From NCBI GenBank assembly GCA_947034885.2, contig OX344756.2, forward strand, positions 24,039,489 to 24,103,488: DNA of 64,000 nucleotides, written 5' to 3'. Position 1 is the first letter of the stretch. Each line of letters begins with the position of its first letter. The stretch comes from Thuidium tamariscinum (Eukaryota; Streptophyta; Bryopsida; Hypnales; Thuidiaceae). The translations under genes and the position numbers were made by a program. Below, in pieces: positions 13,131 through 23,755 of this stretch. Below the pieces are notes generated by a model. That model was given only the letters and a program-made list of their open reading frames with translations. It ran no database searches and had not been told where the DNA came from.

Positions 13131-14220
13131 AGGGTGAATGCAAGAAACACTTCAAGCCTTTTGTCACACCCTAGTTTTTTATTTTTATTTTAGCCATAAC
13201 TTTTGTATTTTAGCTCCAAATGACTCAAAATTTATAGTAAAGATAATCATAGCTATTATGTATCTATAATGAATTTTAGATATTTTTCAAAAATAATTTA
13301 TTATTTTTAAAATAGACCCAAAAATTTCTCACAATACTCAATTTAGGGGTTTTTAGCACCATTTATCTCCAAAAAAACGAATTTTGACCTAAAATTTGGA
13401 GAACATGGTTTCTTAGTAGATTTATACCTAGTGTACAAATTAATTCTAAAAATACTTATTTTTAAGTGTTGCAAAAGTCCACAAAGAGAGCTTCATTTTG
13501 CATTTTTTTCCAAAGGTATAAAACATTACTTTGGTGAGTTTTTTGGTCAAATCTCATCACCAAAAAGTTTTTTGAAGTTTTGTATTTTTATGTATTTTTC
13601 AAAAAAATAATCTTATTTTTAACAAATAAAAATGTCACAAGTTGTATTTTCTTCACCGGAATTCTATGAGAATTCTATGTTCAAAGTTCCAGTGAAGGAA
13701 ATACAACTTGTGACATTTTAATTTGTTAAAAATAGGATTATTTTTTTGAAAAATATATAAAAATAAAAAACTTGAAAAAGATTTTTGGTGATGAGATTTG
13801 ACCAAAAAATCATCAAAATAATGTTTTATACCTTTGAAAAAAAATGCAAAGTGAAGCTCTCTTTGTGGACTTCTACAACACTTAAAAATAAGTTTTTTTA
13901 GAATTCCTTTGGACAATAGGTATAAGTCTACTAAGAAACCATGCTCACCAAATTTTAGGTGAAAATTCGTTTTTTGGAGATAAATGGTGCTAAAAACCCC
14001 TAAATTGAGTATTGTGAGAAATTTTTGAGGCTATTTATATAATAAATTATTTTTGAAAAATATCTTAAATTCATTATAGATACATAATATCTATGAGTAT
14101 CTTTCCTACAAATTTTGAATCATTTGGAACTAAAATACAGAAGTTATGGCTAAAAAATAAATAAAAAACTAGGGTGTGACGAAACGCAACAAATAGTAAA
14201 GTGTTTCTTGCATTCACCCT
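13131..14220. mobile_element. Long foldback element, AGGGTGAATGCAAGAAACAC ends
   Basis: The outer ends are AGGGTGAATGCAAGAAACAC and its complement at 14201-14220. Inward from these, arms of nearly 500 bp pair with each other (GTCACACCCTAG near 13163 with CTAGGGTGTGAC near 14169, and on through 13640/13720), so the element is almost a single hairpin. It is 1,090 bp long and codes for nothing. The flanking dinucleotide is TG on both sides. Two further copies lie at 17361-18096 and 57692-58504. Confidence 0.8.
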
Positions 14221-15019
14221 TGATATCAATAACTTATATTGACTTTGTCAATACACAAGTGAACCTGGAATTTTTCTAATATTTTCAAGCACCTTCTCTA
14301 AAATTTGTCCATGACTTTTGAGTGGAGACTGTGATCTCAATTTTTCCAAATTTTAATGTCAATTTGTCTTCCAAGTGTCTAATAGACTTGTAAATATTAA
14401 TTGAGACTTAAAAGGGTGTGAAATAGAAGGATTGGAAAGAAGTAATAGAAGAATTGGAAAGACAAGTTGATAATGTGCCCTATGCTGAAGTCTTCACATT
14501 TTGGGACTATATGTCCAAATGTCTAGTCATTTTGATTTTAATGTATACAAGTGGTATGACTCAAATGTATACTTGTTTTCAAATCGTCAATACATTCCTT
14601 GCTTTTGAATTGTCAAATTGTCAAATTGTGTGAGTGGGAGCTGAGATAGTAGGAGTTGAGAGAGTAGGTGGTTGTGAGTTCTTTTTGTTTCCTTGTCTAC
14701 TTGTTGATTTGCTTGTGTGTGTGTTATACCTCAGTTGGAGTTTGAAGCTTTGTCTAATTGCCATTGTCAAATCGCAGTTTAAATTATATTTATTGTTCTT
14801 CTCAATGTCTAGTGGTCAGTGTTATGGAGGGAGAGAAGATGTAGTTTGAAAATGCAAATTTGTAGTCCATTTGACTGAGCAGCAGGTGGCTAGGGAATTA
14901 TTAGAATTGTTGTATCTGTCAACTCAGTGAGAGAGTAAGATTTGAATGTGAGAATATGCAGTTTTGTCTAATTGTCAAAGCTGATGGTGTCTATATTGGA
15001 GTTTGGACAAATTGACTGA
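14221..15019. repeat. Word-repetitive region, left part
   Basis: Variants of TTGACTGAGCAG, TCTAATGGTC and GTCAAATTG recur at irregular spacing here, again at 15425-15823, and beyond the LINE at 23870-24700. The three blocks seem to be one old region split by two insertions. No gene is seen. Confidence 0.45.
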
Positions 15020-15424
15020 GAGCATCCCCACTGGCTACGCACAGGAGAGGCGCGGCCAGGGGATGCTTGCCGAGCCATTGAAGAAGGCCGGGCCCGAGCA
15101 AATGATTTTCCCCCACCCCAACACGCCAAACGAACACGGGGAACAATCAATTCCGGGTTTTGAGGCACTTTTCCATTGATTCCAAGAAAAGAAGCCGTTT
15201 GTCAATGGCAAAGCTTCTCGAAAAGAGGAATTAACTTTAAAAAAAGGCACACCAAGCCCGGCCAAGGTTTCTCCATTTGGCTGTACCATCCTTAAATTTG
15301 GCCGGGCCCGACCTTTTTTTTTGTTTGGCCGTGCCTCCCGTGGGGCAATTTATTGGCCCGGGCCCGGCCATTCCCCAAGTTGGTCCGCTGCCAGAGTCAC
15401 TCCCTGAGGCCCGTGGGGATGCTC
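15020..15424. mobile_element. GC-rich 405-bp MITE with GAGCATCCCCAC ends
   Basis: Terminal repeats are GAGCATCCCCAC (15020-15031) and GTGGGGATGCTC (15413-15424), flanked by a 3-bp direct repeat TGA. Base composition is far richer in GC than the surroundings. Several overlapping open frames are only a result of that composition. The ends and 3-bp duplication would suit a PIF/Harbinger- or CACTA-related non-autonomous element, but I cannot fix the superfamily. Removing it restores TTGACTGAGCAGG, a word that recurs nearby. Confidence 0.75.
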
Positions 15425-15823
15425 TGAGCAGGTTGCTCGTTGTTCTTCTTGAATGGTGGTAAGTTTTTATCAAATGGCTCGATTAATTTTGTAATCACTT
15501 AAACAGTGTATGTGTGAAATTATAGTCTAATTGATTAGCACAATGTGCTTAAATAAAATAAGCAAGTTTTGTAAATGTGTTGTATCAACGTCAAATTAGC
15601 AGTTGGATTAAGGAAAACTTGTATATCTTGTGTTGAATTATTTGATTAATGTTTGCTGGTCAAATGGATGTGTGGTACTATTGGGTGATCATTGAATTTT
15701 TAATTTATCAAATTGTTAATTAGCAGTATAGATAAATTTAAGTGATTCTAATTGATTGTAATTGTGTAGAAAGTGTGTCAAATTGACTGAATGTATGTTT
15801 GCATTCCCACTGATCTATTTGAA
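15425..15823. repeat. Word-repetitive region, middle part
   Basis: Continuation of the region at 14221-15019, between the GC-rich MITE and the LINE tail. It is AT-rich, with variants of TCTAATTGATTAG. No gene is seen. Confidence 0.4.
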
Positions 15824-15970
15824 ATTTTTTTTTTTTTTTTTTGAACAAATGGGCGAGCCCACTGCATTAAAAAGAGAACCAAGAACAAACAGCCAAGCCA
15901 AAACAGCAGGCCAAGGAAACACAGAAAGACAACCTAAAAGCCACTAAAAGGAGGAGAAGAACCACAAAAA

Positions 15971-18900
15971 CTACGAAAATAAAGCCACAGGAGGACCTTC
16001 CCTATTCCAACAAATGTGGCTATCCCGTTTAAATGCAAAGACACCTGCTTGAAGCCATATGCGCTCAAATTTGTCTTTGATCTCGTCTCCTCTATTTGGA
16101 TGACGTCGGGTGTGACTTTGAACTTTGGTATATGCAGCCCTTCCATATTCTAGCATGGCATTCCACAATGCTTGTTGAGTGACCTCCCGGGGCCATCCTG
16201 CTTGTGAGAAAACTTGACTATTTCGACCAATCCATATGACCCAGAGAGCAACACCTCTAAGTAGTGTCCAAATTATGCGAAGGTTGCGGAATCTGCTAGG
16301 GAGTGGGTCACCAAAGATACATTGCCGAGCTGTGAATCTGTTGGGATGTCTAGTCAAAGAGGCTGGTCCTCGAATGAGCTGTATGATCGTCTGGGCATAA
16401 TCCCACACCTCTTGTGCCTGTTTACATTCAAAGAACCGATGACTTGGGCTTTCTTCTACCATATCATTACAACAGGTGCATAGGGTGTCAATACCTGGGT
16501 TGATACATGCTCGCCATGTATGCACGGCCACTGCGTTGTGCCAAACTGTCCACATGAAAATAGCTTCTTTAAGCGAACGTGATCCATGCCACAGGTCTCT
16601 CCAATCAGGTTCATAGCTCAGTGGAAGCTGAAGAGGCCACTTGGATGGAATAGAGCGATTCAATTGTTGGGGCCCGGATAAAAACTGCCGCCCGAGTGAG
16701 GTTGAATAAGTAGTTAGTTTGAAGCCGTTACTCCATACCCAACGATGGGGGTCGAATTTTAATGAACGTGTAACGCCTACGAATGTGAGTACTGTGGGTT
16801 TCTTTTGGTGATGAGCTTTCTCCAAGACCCGAATTCTTTGAATGAATCCTTTGTAGCTGTCCCTATGATCAGATGCTGAAATCAGTGAGAGATGACTGGA
16901 TAACTGCCCGATTCTTGCTATGATAGTTGCCGCTGGTGGAGAAATAGTTTGGCACTTGTATGGCAAAAATTGCAACTCACGGCCTGTGATCTTCATTGCT
17001 AGTTGTGGTACTGTGTCATTTTCTTGTTGAAAAACTCCCACCCATTGGCCAACTTGAACCACCTGCATGGGAAGAGAGATCATATTGATCCAATCACGAG
17101 GGATGTGAGTTGTGAGGGTCCTCCAGTGGGCAAAGTCCTCATCTCGTAACTGGTATTCTGCCCTCATAGTGCTCCATGTTTTGAAAGAGAGAGTCTTCTC
17201 GTTCTAAAGGTCAGCAATTGTTCTGAGGCCGAGTTGCGCAAGTTCCCTAGCTCTCTTGATAGGAATGTTGAAATTAGTCCCAATGTATGTCGAAGCCCAC
17301 CAGAGGCTAGTTGTTAAAACTTCGTCCGCGTTGGTTGGCGGCAATGGATCAATATGCTTAAGGGTGATTGCAAGAAACACCTGTCCTATTTGTTGCGTTT
17401 TACTACAGTACTCATGACTTTTTCTGGAGTACTTTAAAATTAGAAAATTAATTTGAATTTTTTTAAAAAAATATGAATAATGTATACACCCCTAAAATGA
17501 AGGTTTTCACCGAAGGAAATTGATAGAAAAATTCTCTAAGTAGGAGAACTTAAAAAGCGCCAAATCTCAAGAAAATACATACCTTCATGTTTTAATTCGG
17601 GAAAATTAGTAAAAATAAGTAAATACAAAAAATAAAAAGTGGCCATTTGCAACAACTTTATGGAGATGGTCATTCATCAAAAAAATCACTAAAATAATAC
17701 TTTATATGTTTCAAAATGCAACCAGAAGGAAGCTGACTTTGTGGACTTCCACACGTCATAAAAATAACTTTTCTCAAAATCCCTCATGTGGAGAGCTATA
17801 AGTCTATTAGGAGACCATCTCATCCAAATTTCATCTCAAAATCATTAAAAAAAGGTACTCCTTAGTGACTAAAAACCCCTAAACTGCCAAGTGTGACATT
17901 CAATCACTAGTACTATTTTGAAATCAAAATATTTTTGAAAATTATGAAAAAATTAGAGAATGTTTATGGTACCTATGAGTATCTTCTCTATAAATCTTGA
18001 GTCATTTGGAGCCAAAACGTAGAAGTTATGGCCAAAAAACAAATCAGCACATGAGGTGTGACAGAAAATAGGACAAGTGTTTCTTGCAATTGCCCTTAAC
18101 CAATTTCTTCCATGCGGCAATAATACGATTCCAAATGCGGGAGCCCCGTGATGCGGATGGAGAGTGCACCATAAGCCAAGTCTCTGAGGGGTACCAGTAG
18201 CCACCTTTCGATTGTGGTTTCATTTTATAGATTCGATGTTGAAGAAGGATCTTCAAATTTGAAATGCCTGGTTCAATGGCATACAGGATCCATTTAGCTA
18301 ACAATGCATGCAAAGAAATCTCAGGATCCATCAATTTTAGCCCTCCTATCGATTTTGGAAGGCAACAATCATGCCAATTTACCCGAGTGCGAGATGTGAA
18401 TTCTGAACCACTCCAAAGATAATTGCGCAGCCTTGTGCGGATTGATCGAAGGGCATGTAGCGACCCGCACCAAATGGCAATGAAATAGTATAGGGTTGAC
18501 AATAATACTGCATTGATGATCGTAACTCTTCCTGCAAGTGATAACCTTTGCGTGGTCCAATATGAAAGTTTCTTTGCCACCTTTTGAACTAAGAAATCAT
18601 CGATGTCGGTAGTTTCCAATGTAATACCGAAAGGTGCACCCAGGAGCTTTGTAAGGGAGCCAGGTGGTGCCCATGTTAATTCATAATTATTGGTCCACTC
18701 TGGGCGGGCAAGTTTAGAGAACCAATAGCCAATACTCTTCGGCCAATTTATAGTGAGGCCCGTTGCCGATCCAAAGCGTTTGAGGAGGGATATGGTATTT
18801 CGCAAGTCTAATTCTTGCCCCCAGATGGACATCCCTGTGTCATCAGCATATTGCGAAGCCAACTGTTCTGTCGCGTTGTCAGGTAGGGTGATCCCGTGAA

Positions 18901-20973
18901 TCCTTCCCAACGTTTGTTCTGCTGCTACTGCCATATTGAGAGTCTCCCCTATGATCAAGAAAAGATAAGGTGCCAGTGGGCAGCCTTGTCGAACACCTTG
19001 ACAAATATTAAACTGATTTGTAGGTTTACCATTGAGTAAGACGGAGGCTGAAGCACCCTGTAGAAGCATCCTCACAAGGTGAGCAAAGGAATCTGGGATT
19101 CCAATTTTTGTCATTGCGTGAAGAAGATAATCCCATGACACCACATCATATGCCTTTGTAAAGTCGAGTTTAAGAAAGATAAGATCTTGCTCAGACTCCA
19201 GGGCCCAATCCACCGTTTCATGTTGTAGTAAAATATTGTTGAGTATATGCCTGCCTGGAAGAAAGGCTGATTGCTCGGGACTAATCACCTCCTTTAATAT
19301 GCTTTGCAATCTAATCTACAAAGCCTTGGCTAAAATTTTATATGAAACATTGAGCAATGTTATAGGCCGCCAGTTGGAAAGATCAGCATGTTCCCCAGCT
19401 TTGAATAAGAGTACGATGGTACCAAAGTTCATACCATTTGGAAGATGCCCGTTGATGATGGCTTGGTGAATCATGGCTGTGAATTCTTCCCCGAGCATAT
19501 CCCAGAAACAGCAGAAAAATTCCATCGTTACTCCATCTGGCCCTGGGCTTCTACCTTTAGACATCTGTAACAGTGCCTGATGTAGTTCTTTGTATGTGAG
19601 AGGGGCCTCTAGCTGTTGAGACATATCTGGTGAAAGTTTGTTGGAGACGGTTTGAAGAATCGAAGCCCGATCTCTCTCTTCTTGCCATGAGGATGGAGGT
19701 TGAGCATATAAATGAGAATAGAAATTGAGGCAAATCTGTTCTAGGTCAGATCGATCATACCTCAGTGAGCCTTGACTGTCCTTTAACGCTGTGATGGATG
19801 CAGCGTTCTGGGGTGCACGAACTGCGTTGAAAAATTCCGCAGATATTCGGTCTCCAAACATTCTCCATTTTACTCGCGATCGTATTTTTTGGCCCTCGAT
19901 TTTCTTTGCCTCCAAGTTTGCAAGCTTCGTTCGAAGGGAATTGACGGTCTCTTGGAGACTAGTACACTGAGGTTGTACTTGCAATTGGCTAGTTTGGTGT
20001 TCCAGCTCCTTGCATAGTGCCGTTTCTTCTTCCTGACAGCGGCGTGCTCACTGGATGCAATAGCCACGATAGAACCTGGTCACCCTTTTCATTTTGGCAA
20101 AGAATGATGTTGATTTTGGAGCTGCAGCCCAGGTTTCACGAATTTGAGCCTCTGCTTCATCGAGGTACAACGACAACATAACCCATCTACTCGGTCGAAC
20201 TGGGTTTCTTCAAACTCAATTATCACAGATATCGGGCAGTGATCCGATCTAGTGTGATCACCCTTAATTTGATACTCTAGTATCTTCCTATGCCCGGGGT
20301 TCGAATCCTGAAAGATGTAGCATCGATCTAAACGAGCCATGATTCTGTCTCCGTTGCCCCGAGCATTGTCCCATGAGAATTGAAGCGAAGGGGATGTTAA
20401 TGGGCCTTCCTCTACCTGAAGTGTATCTTTCAACCCAGTGAAGGTTAAGTGCTCAATTGCTGAAATAGCTTTGCCGCATGCGTTAGATTTGTCCTTTTGG
20501 TACTCTACCATATTGAAATCCCCGAGCATCACCCATCTGCATGATGTAGGTAAATCCCTAGCTAGAGTTTCCCACATGATTCGTCTGGAGTACGAATCAT
20601 GCGGAGCATATAAATTTAAAAAACCTAGATCTCCCCCTGGTATTCGGGACATAATAAACCATTGCGCCCGGCTTCCTAGCAGGGTCCCGGATTGTGTAAT
20701 TAATCTTGCCCATCGTGGTGAGATGAGGGCAGCAACGCCACCTTTCCCTGCGTTCCTCCCATCGATCGTGTACCCAGGTTCAGCTTCAGAAACGAATGTG
20801 GTAGCATGTTTCCAAACTTTGTTACCGAGTTGCAAGGCGCTGGAGCCTCGCAATTTGTGTTCTTGTAAGAATAGCATATCTACGGGGTTGCGTTTTAAAT
20901 AGTGTCGTAAGTTATCGATTGCACTAGGGTCGTTCAGCCCTCTAATATTCTGGGAGAGTAGGCGTAACTTCAT
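15971..20973 (-). pseudogene. LINE ORF2: endonuclease, reverse transcriptase, zf-RVT, interrupted
   Basis: The N-terminal part (20973 to about 20200) is an exonuclease-endonuclease-phosphatase nuclease: SQNIRGL, LQEHK, GDFN and SDHCPI are all present. The reverse transcriptase follows, with GRSPGPDG, DFTKAYD, GVRQGCPLAPYLF and the catalytic YADD at about 18842-18853. A zf-RVT-like Cys/His block (CTCC...HRFFEC) lies near 16430-16490. There is no RNase H domain. Damage: a frameshift near 20200, stops at about 20048-20050, 19316-19318 and 17204-17206, and the foldback insertion at 17361-18096. Without that insertion the frame would continue across its site. The element cannot make a whole ORF2 protein but looks only moderately old. 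Confidence 0.85.
17361..18096. mobile_element. Foldback element inserted in the LINE, TA duplication
   Basis: It starts AGGGTGATTGCAAGAAACAC and ends with the complement GTGTTTCTTGCAATTGCCCT. TA flanks it on both sides (17359-17360 and 18097-18098). At 736 bp it is shorter than the copy at 13131-14220 but shares ends and arm motifs (GGTGTGAC, CCAAAACGTAGAAGTTATGGCC). It has no coding capacity. It is younger than the LINE it interrupts. Confidence 0.85.
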
Positions 20974-23471
20974 CGAGATTTTTTGTGGAGAGTTTTCCTA
21001 GCGCTCTCATCGCAGTCTTGAATAGCTAAGGCCTTATTTTTCTTGTAACCCCATGCTTCTAATAGTTGGCTATTGGGAACTACTTCTATTCGGACTTGAT
21101 GGGGTAGATTCGGTTCCACCAATTTCGTTCTCGCTGAGGCCCTGATATTTCTCAACGATCGATCCCTGTTTGGTAGGATGTCCGCATGAGTTGGTTCGAA
21201 GGCTAGCCATTGTGGCATCACTCCTGACATCTGGTTGAAGACGTCAAGCGCAAAGGATGTCCCTGGGTCCTTAGCAGGGGATGAAGGGTGTGATTGGAAT
21301 TGGTTATATGGGAGCTCAGGCTGCGCATCGACAAAAAGATCGATGTCGATATTAGTATCTAGTGTCTCAGGGATAAAGGTGGAGCATCCGGGGTTCATAC
21401 TATTAGTTTTCCTTTGTGGTGTGGCACTATTTTGAGGGGAGGAAGCTAGATGAGGATTGAGTAAGTGAGGAGTGGGATTCCGGGGGGACGAAACAGTATG
21501 GTCAGACTTGCTGAAAGCGTGGCCTTCCATCAGTTCGTGACTAGGGGGTGTTGGTGTGTGTTTATCGTAAGTTTGAGGACTGCTTTGTGATACCCGATTT
21601 GGGGAGCTACCATACTCTTGGTCAGGTCGTTTGTGATTGGGTTCTGTCTGCGGGAGGAAAAAAGGCTCGGGGGCTGCACTGTCTGCAGGGTGCTGACCAC
21701 TGAGGTCGCTTTGTTCTAAATTTAATGGTGATCGATCTAGTGGTGGGAACTCCGAGATGTGTACTGGGTGATCGTAAGACCTTAAGGTTGGGGGAGAAGG
21801 TAGCTGTTCAGATGGCGAATTGTGAGCGCGGTTGGGAGCTGAGGTTGGAGGTTCTGGGGGGAGAACTGCATGGGGGTCAGATGAGAATTTATGTGAGCTA
21901 GAGGTTGGATCAGGAACCCCGACTTTAGAAGTGGCTGACATCGAATTTCTCTGTTCGAGCTGGTCCCTATGTCGTTCCATCGATATCCGACGCGCCCAAT
22001 AGTGACTGGAGCTTGCTGGAGTGGCAGCTCTACGAGCGACATGACGAGATCTGCGATTTCTAACAGGTAAAAATCCATCCTCGTCTGGGATGGGTGGAGG
22101 AGGACGATGGGGTTGGCGGGCACGATTACTGTGCCTGTTATAAGGTCTAGCTCGATGGTGCCTATTTGGAGAGGTGTAGGTTGAATTTTGCCCGCTAGAC
22201 TTAATAATATCAGGTTGAAAAAATTGCGGTCGCGGTTCCACTGACCTAAAGCGAGGGCTGCTTTGGGTGAGTATCGTATCGTGATCTGCACTATGGTTTG
22301 GACAGATTTCAGTGGGGTGGTCAAGTGCCTTGCATATGGCGCAGTTCAAGTTGGGATCATCGTATACCACTCGGATAACCGCGATTCCCTGTCTATCATC
22401 CTCCACATGAATTTCTGAGGTCCAACCCTTGTGAAGGTCTAGATCTATGCAGTATCTGTATGGGTGAAGTGCCAAGTTGGGTATGTCGATAGCAACGACC
22501 CTTCCTAAGGTATCTGCGATTGTTTCTGAGAATGGGATATATTCGAGTGGGAGATTTTCGAGGGTCAGCCAACACGGGTGGAAGAGCCCTGATGGAAGCA
22601 AGGGATTGAACGATGGTACCCATTTGTGGTACAACGCTTCCCCCCCTTGGAATCTATGACGATTCAAGCTAATGGCCTTCTCAACCGCTTCTCTACCATC
22701 TAGTTTCACATATCGATACCCACTTCCTGCTAGTTTATGTAGAACTATGCGGTTTGGCTGAATCAATTTCCCTAAATCTTCGATCCACGCAAGCGTGGCT
22801 GAACCATCCAAGGCTCCTCCGACAAAACTGGCTATTACGACATGGTCTTGAATGTGAATAACTTCTCGCGATAAGGCAGCGGAGTTGAAGGCGGAGGACG
22901 GTAGTACCTTTGAAGATTGGACGAGGTGGCCTGACCAGTTACGTTTGCAAGTCGACGGTAAAGCTTCCCCTTCCTCTGCGGCGAATGGGTTGAATGTCAT
23001 GTGGGCTTGAGCTGGCATCTCCGCTGCTCGATAACGCTCGTGCTGGGACCACCCACCGACCTCCGATCTTGCACGGTCAGGTTCTGGAAGTTTTCCTTTC
23101 CCGTGAGTGCTGGCGTGCGGCGCCCTGTGAAGACTGGGTTCGGAGGCGAACTGGACGTGCTGCGGGGCCCTTCTCAGGTTAGATCCGGAAAATCCGGAAG
23201 CTGGATCGATGTGCTGCGGCGCCCCCCTCAAGCTGGATCCGGAAACCAGATCGGGGTGCTGCAGTGCCCTTGCCATGTTAGAACTGTCATCGAGATCGAC
23301 GTGTTGGGGTCGCCTCTGTATTCCCTGCCACCCCTGCACCTGGCCCACAGATCTAGTGTTGTTAACATGAATAGATCTAACGATATTTTTTGCATGTGTA
23401 CGGTGTAGATCCAAGTATTGCTCCGCGGAGTAGTCCCTGCCTCTCTTCACTACATCTCTGTACGACTCCAT
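20970..23471 (-). CDS. LINE ORF1, nucleic-acid-binding protein with CCHC knuckle
   Basis: This is an open frame of 833 codons. In plant L1 elements ORF1 encodes the RNA-binding partner of the retrotransposition particle. Residues about 205-340 resemble the plant DUF4283-type region of such proteins (GYRYVKLDG, then a WLTLENLPLEY block). A zinc knuckle CAICKALDHPTEIC (C-X2-C-X4-H-X4-C) follows at about residues 377-391. The second half is rich in Pro, Ser, His and Gln and looks disordered. The stop TGA overlaps the start of ORF2 as ATGA, so ORF2 may be reached by reinitiation. It is intact here although ORF2 is not. Confidence 0.8.
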   Translation of the reverse strand: MESYRDVVKRGRDYSAEQYLDLHRTHAKNIVRSIHVNNTRSVGQVQGWQGIQRRPQHVDLDDSSNMARALQHPDLVSGSSLRGAPQHIDPASGFSGSNLRRAPQHVQFASEPSLHRAPHASTHGKGKLPEPDRARSEVGGWSQHERYRAAEMPAQAHMTFNPFAAEEGEALPSTCKRNWSGHLVQSSKVLPSSAFNSAALSREVIHIQDHVVIASFVGGALDGSATLAWIEDLGKLIQPNRIVLHKLAGSGYRYVKLDGREAVEKAISLNRHRFQGGEALYHKWVPSFNPLLPSGLFHPCWLTLENLPLEYIPFSETIADTLGRVVAIDIPNLALHPYRYCIDLDLHKGWTSEIHVEDDRQGIAVIRVVYDDPNLNCAICKALDHPTEICPNHSADHDTILTQSSPRFRSVEPRPQFFQPDIIKSSGQNSTYTSPNRHHRARPYNRHSNRARQPHRPPPPIPDEDGFLPVRNRRSRHVARRAATPASSSHYWARRISMERHRDQLEQRNSMSATSKVGVPDPTSSSHKFSSDPHAVLPPEPPTSAPNRAHNSPSEQLPSPPTLRSYDHPVHISEFPPLDRSPLNLEQSDLSGQHPADSAAPEPFFLPQTEPNHKRPDQEYGSSPNRVSQSSPQTYDKHTPTPPSHELMEGHAFSKSDHTVSSPRNPTPHLLNPHLASSPQNSATPQRKTNSMNPGCSTFIPETLDTNIDIDLFVDAQPELPYNQFQSHPSSPAKDPGTSFALDVFNQMSGVMPQWLAFEPTHADILPNRDRSLRNIRASARTKLVEPNLPHQVRIEVVPNSQLLEAWGYKKNKALAIQDCDESARKTLHKKSR

Positions 23472-23755
23472 ACTTAGATCTAATCGGGATTAAGTTGTAG
23501 ATAACACGTATTAGCTCGTCACACTGCTGAGCTTAGGGTTCGAGAGAAGAGTAAAACCGGCTAGCGATCTAGGTCTGAGTGGGTCGATATTAGATCTAAA
23601 CCACCAATCGCACCCCCTGGGCGTACGCAAACCTGTACTGATAGCACCACTCTCACTCGGATTCTCGCAATGTTCTCAACTAGAAGAGAAGATCTGCAAA
23701 ACGGAGACGCTCATGACGCCGCCTGCGATCCGCATCGCGAACCCAACCAATTGAT

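Larger units (their letters stand above)
15824..23755 (-). mobile_element. L1-type LINE, near full length, 5' end about 23755
   Basis: On the - strand the order is a GC-rich 5' leader (about 23755-23472), ORF1, ORF2, a short 3' UTR and a poly-A tail, seen as a run of T at 15824-15841 on the + strand. No LTRs are present. The element is about 50% GC, against roughly 30% around it. ORF1 is open over 833 codons, while ORF2 is interrupted. A later foldback element sits inside ORF2. A clean target duplication was not found; the 5' border is set by the composition change and is approximate. Confidence 0.85.

Noticed and set aside
13653-13916. 87-codon - strand frame
   Set aside because: It lies across the centre of the long foldback and reflects its palindrome.
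14968-15473. Overlapping open frames of 60-85 codons on both strands
   Set aside because: They lie inside the GC-rich MITE, where stops are rare by composition. They are low-complexity and mutually antisense.
15824-15841. T run as an RNA polymerase III terminator
   Set aside because: It is the complement of the LINE poly-A tail and fits that role in position and strand.
20438-20902. 154-codon + strand frame
   Set aside because: It is a shadow of the LINE endonuclease on the opposite strand.
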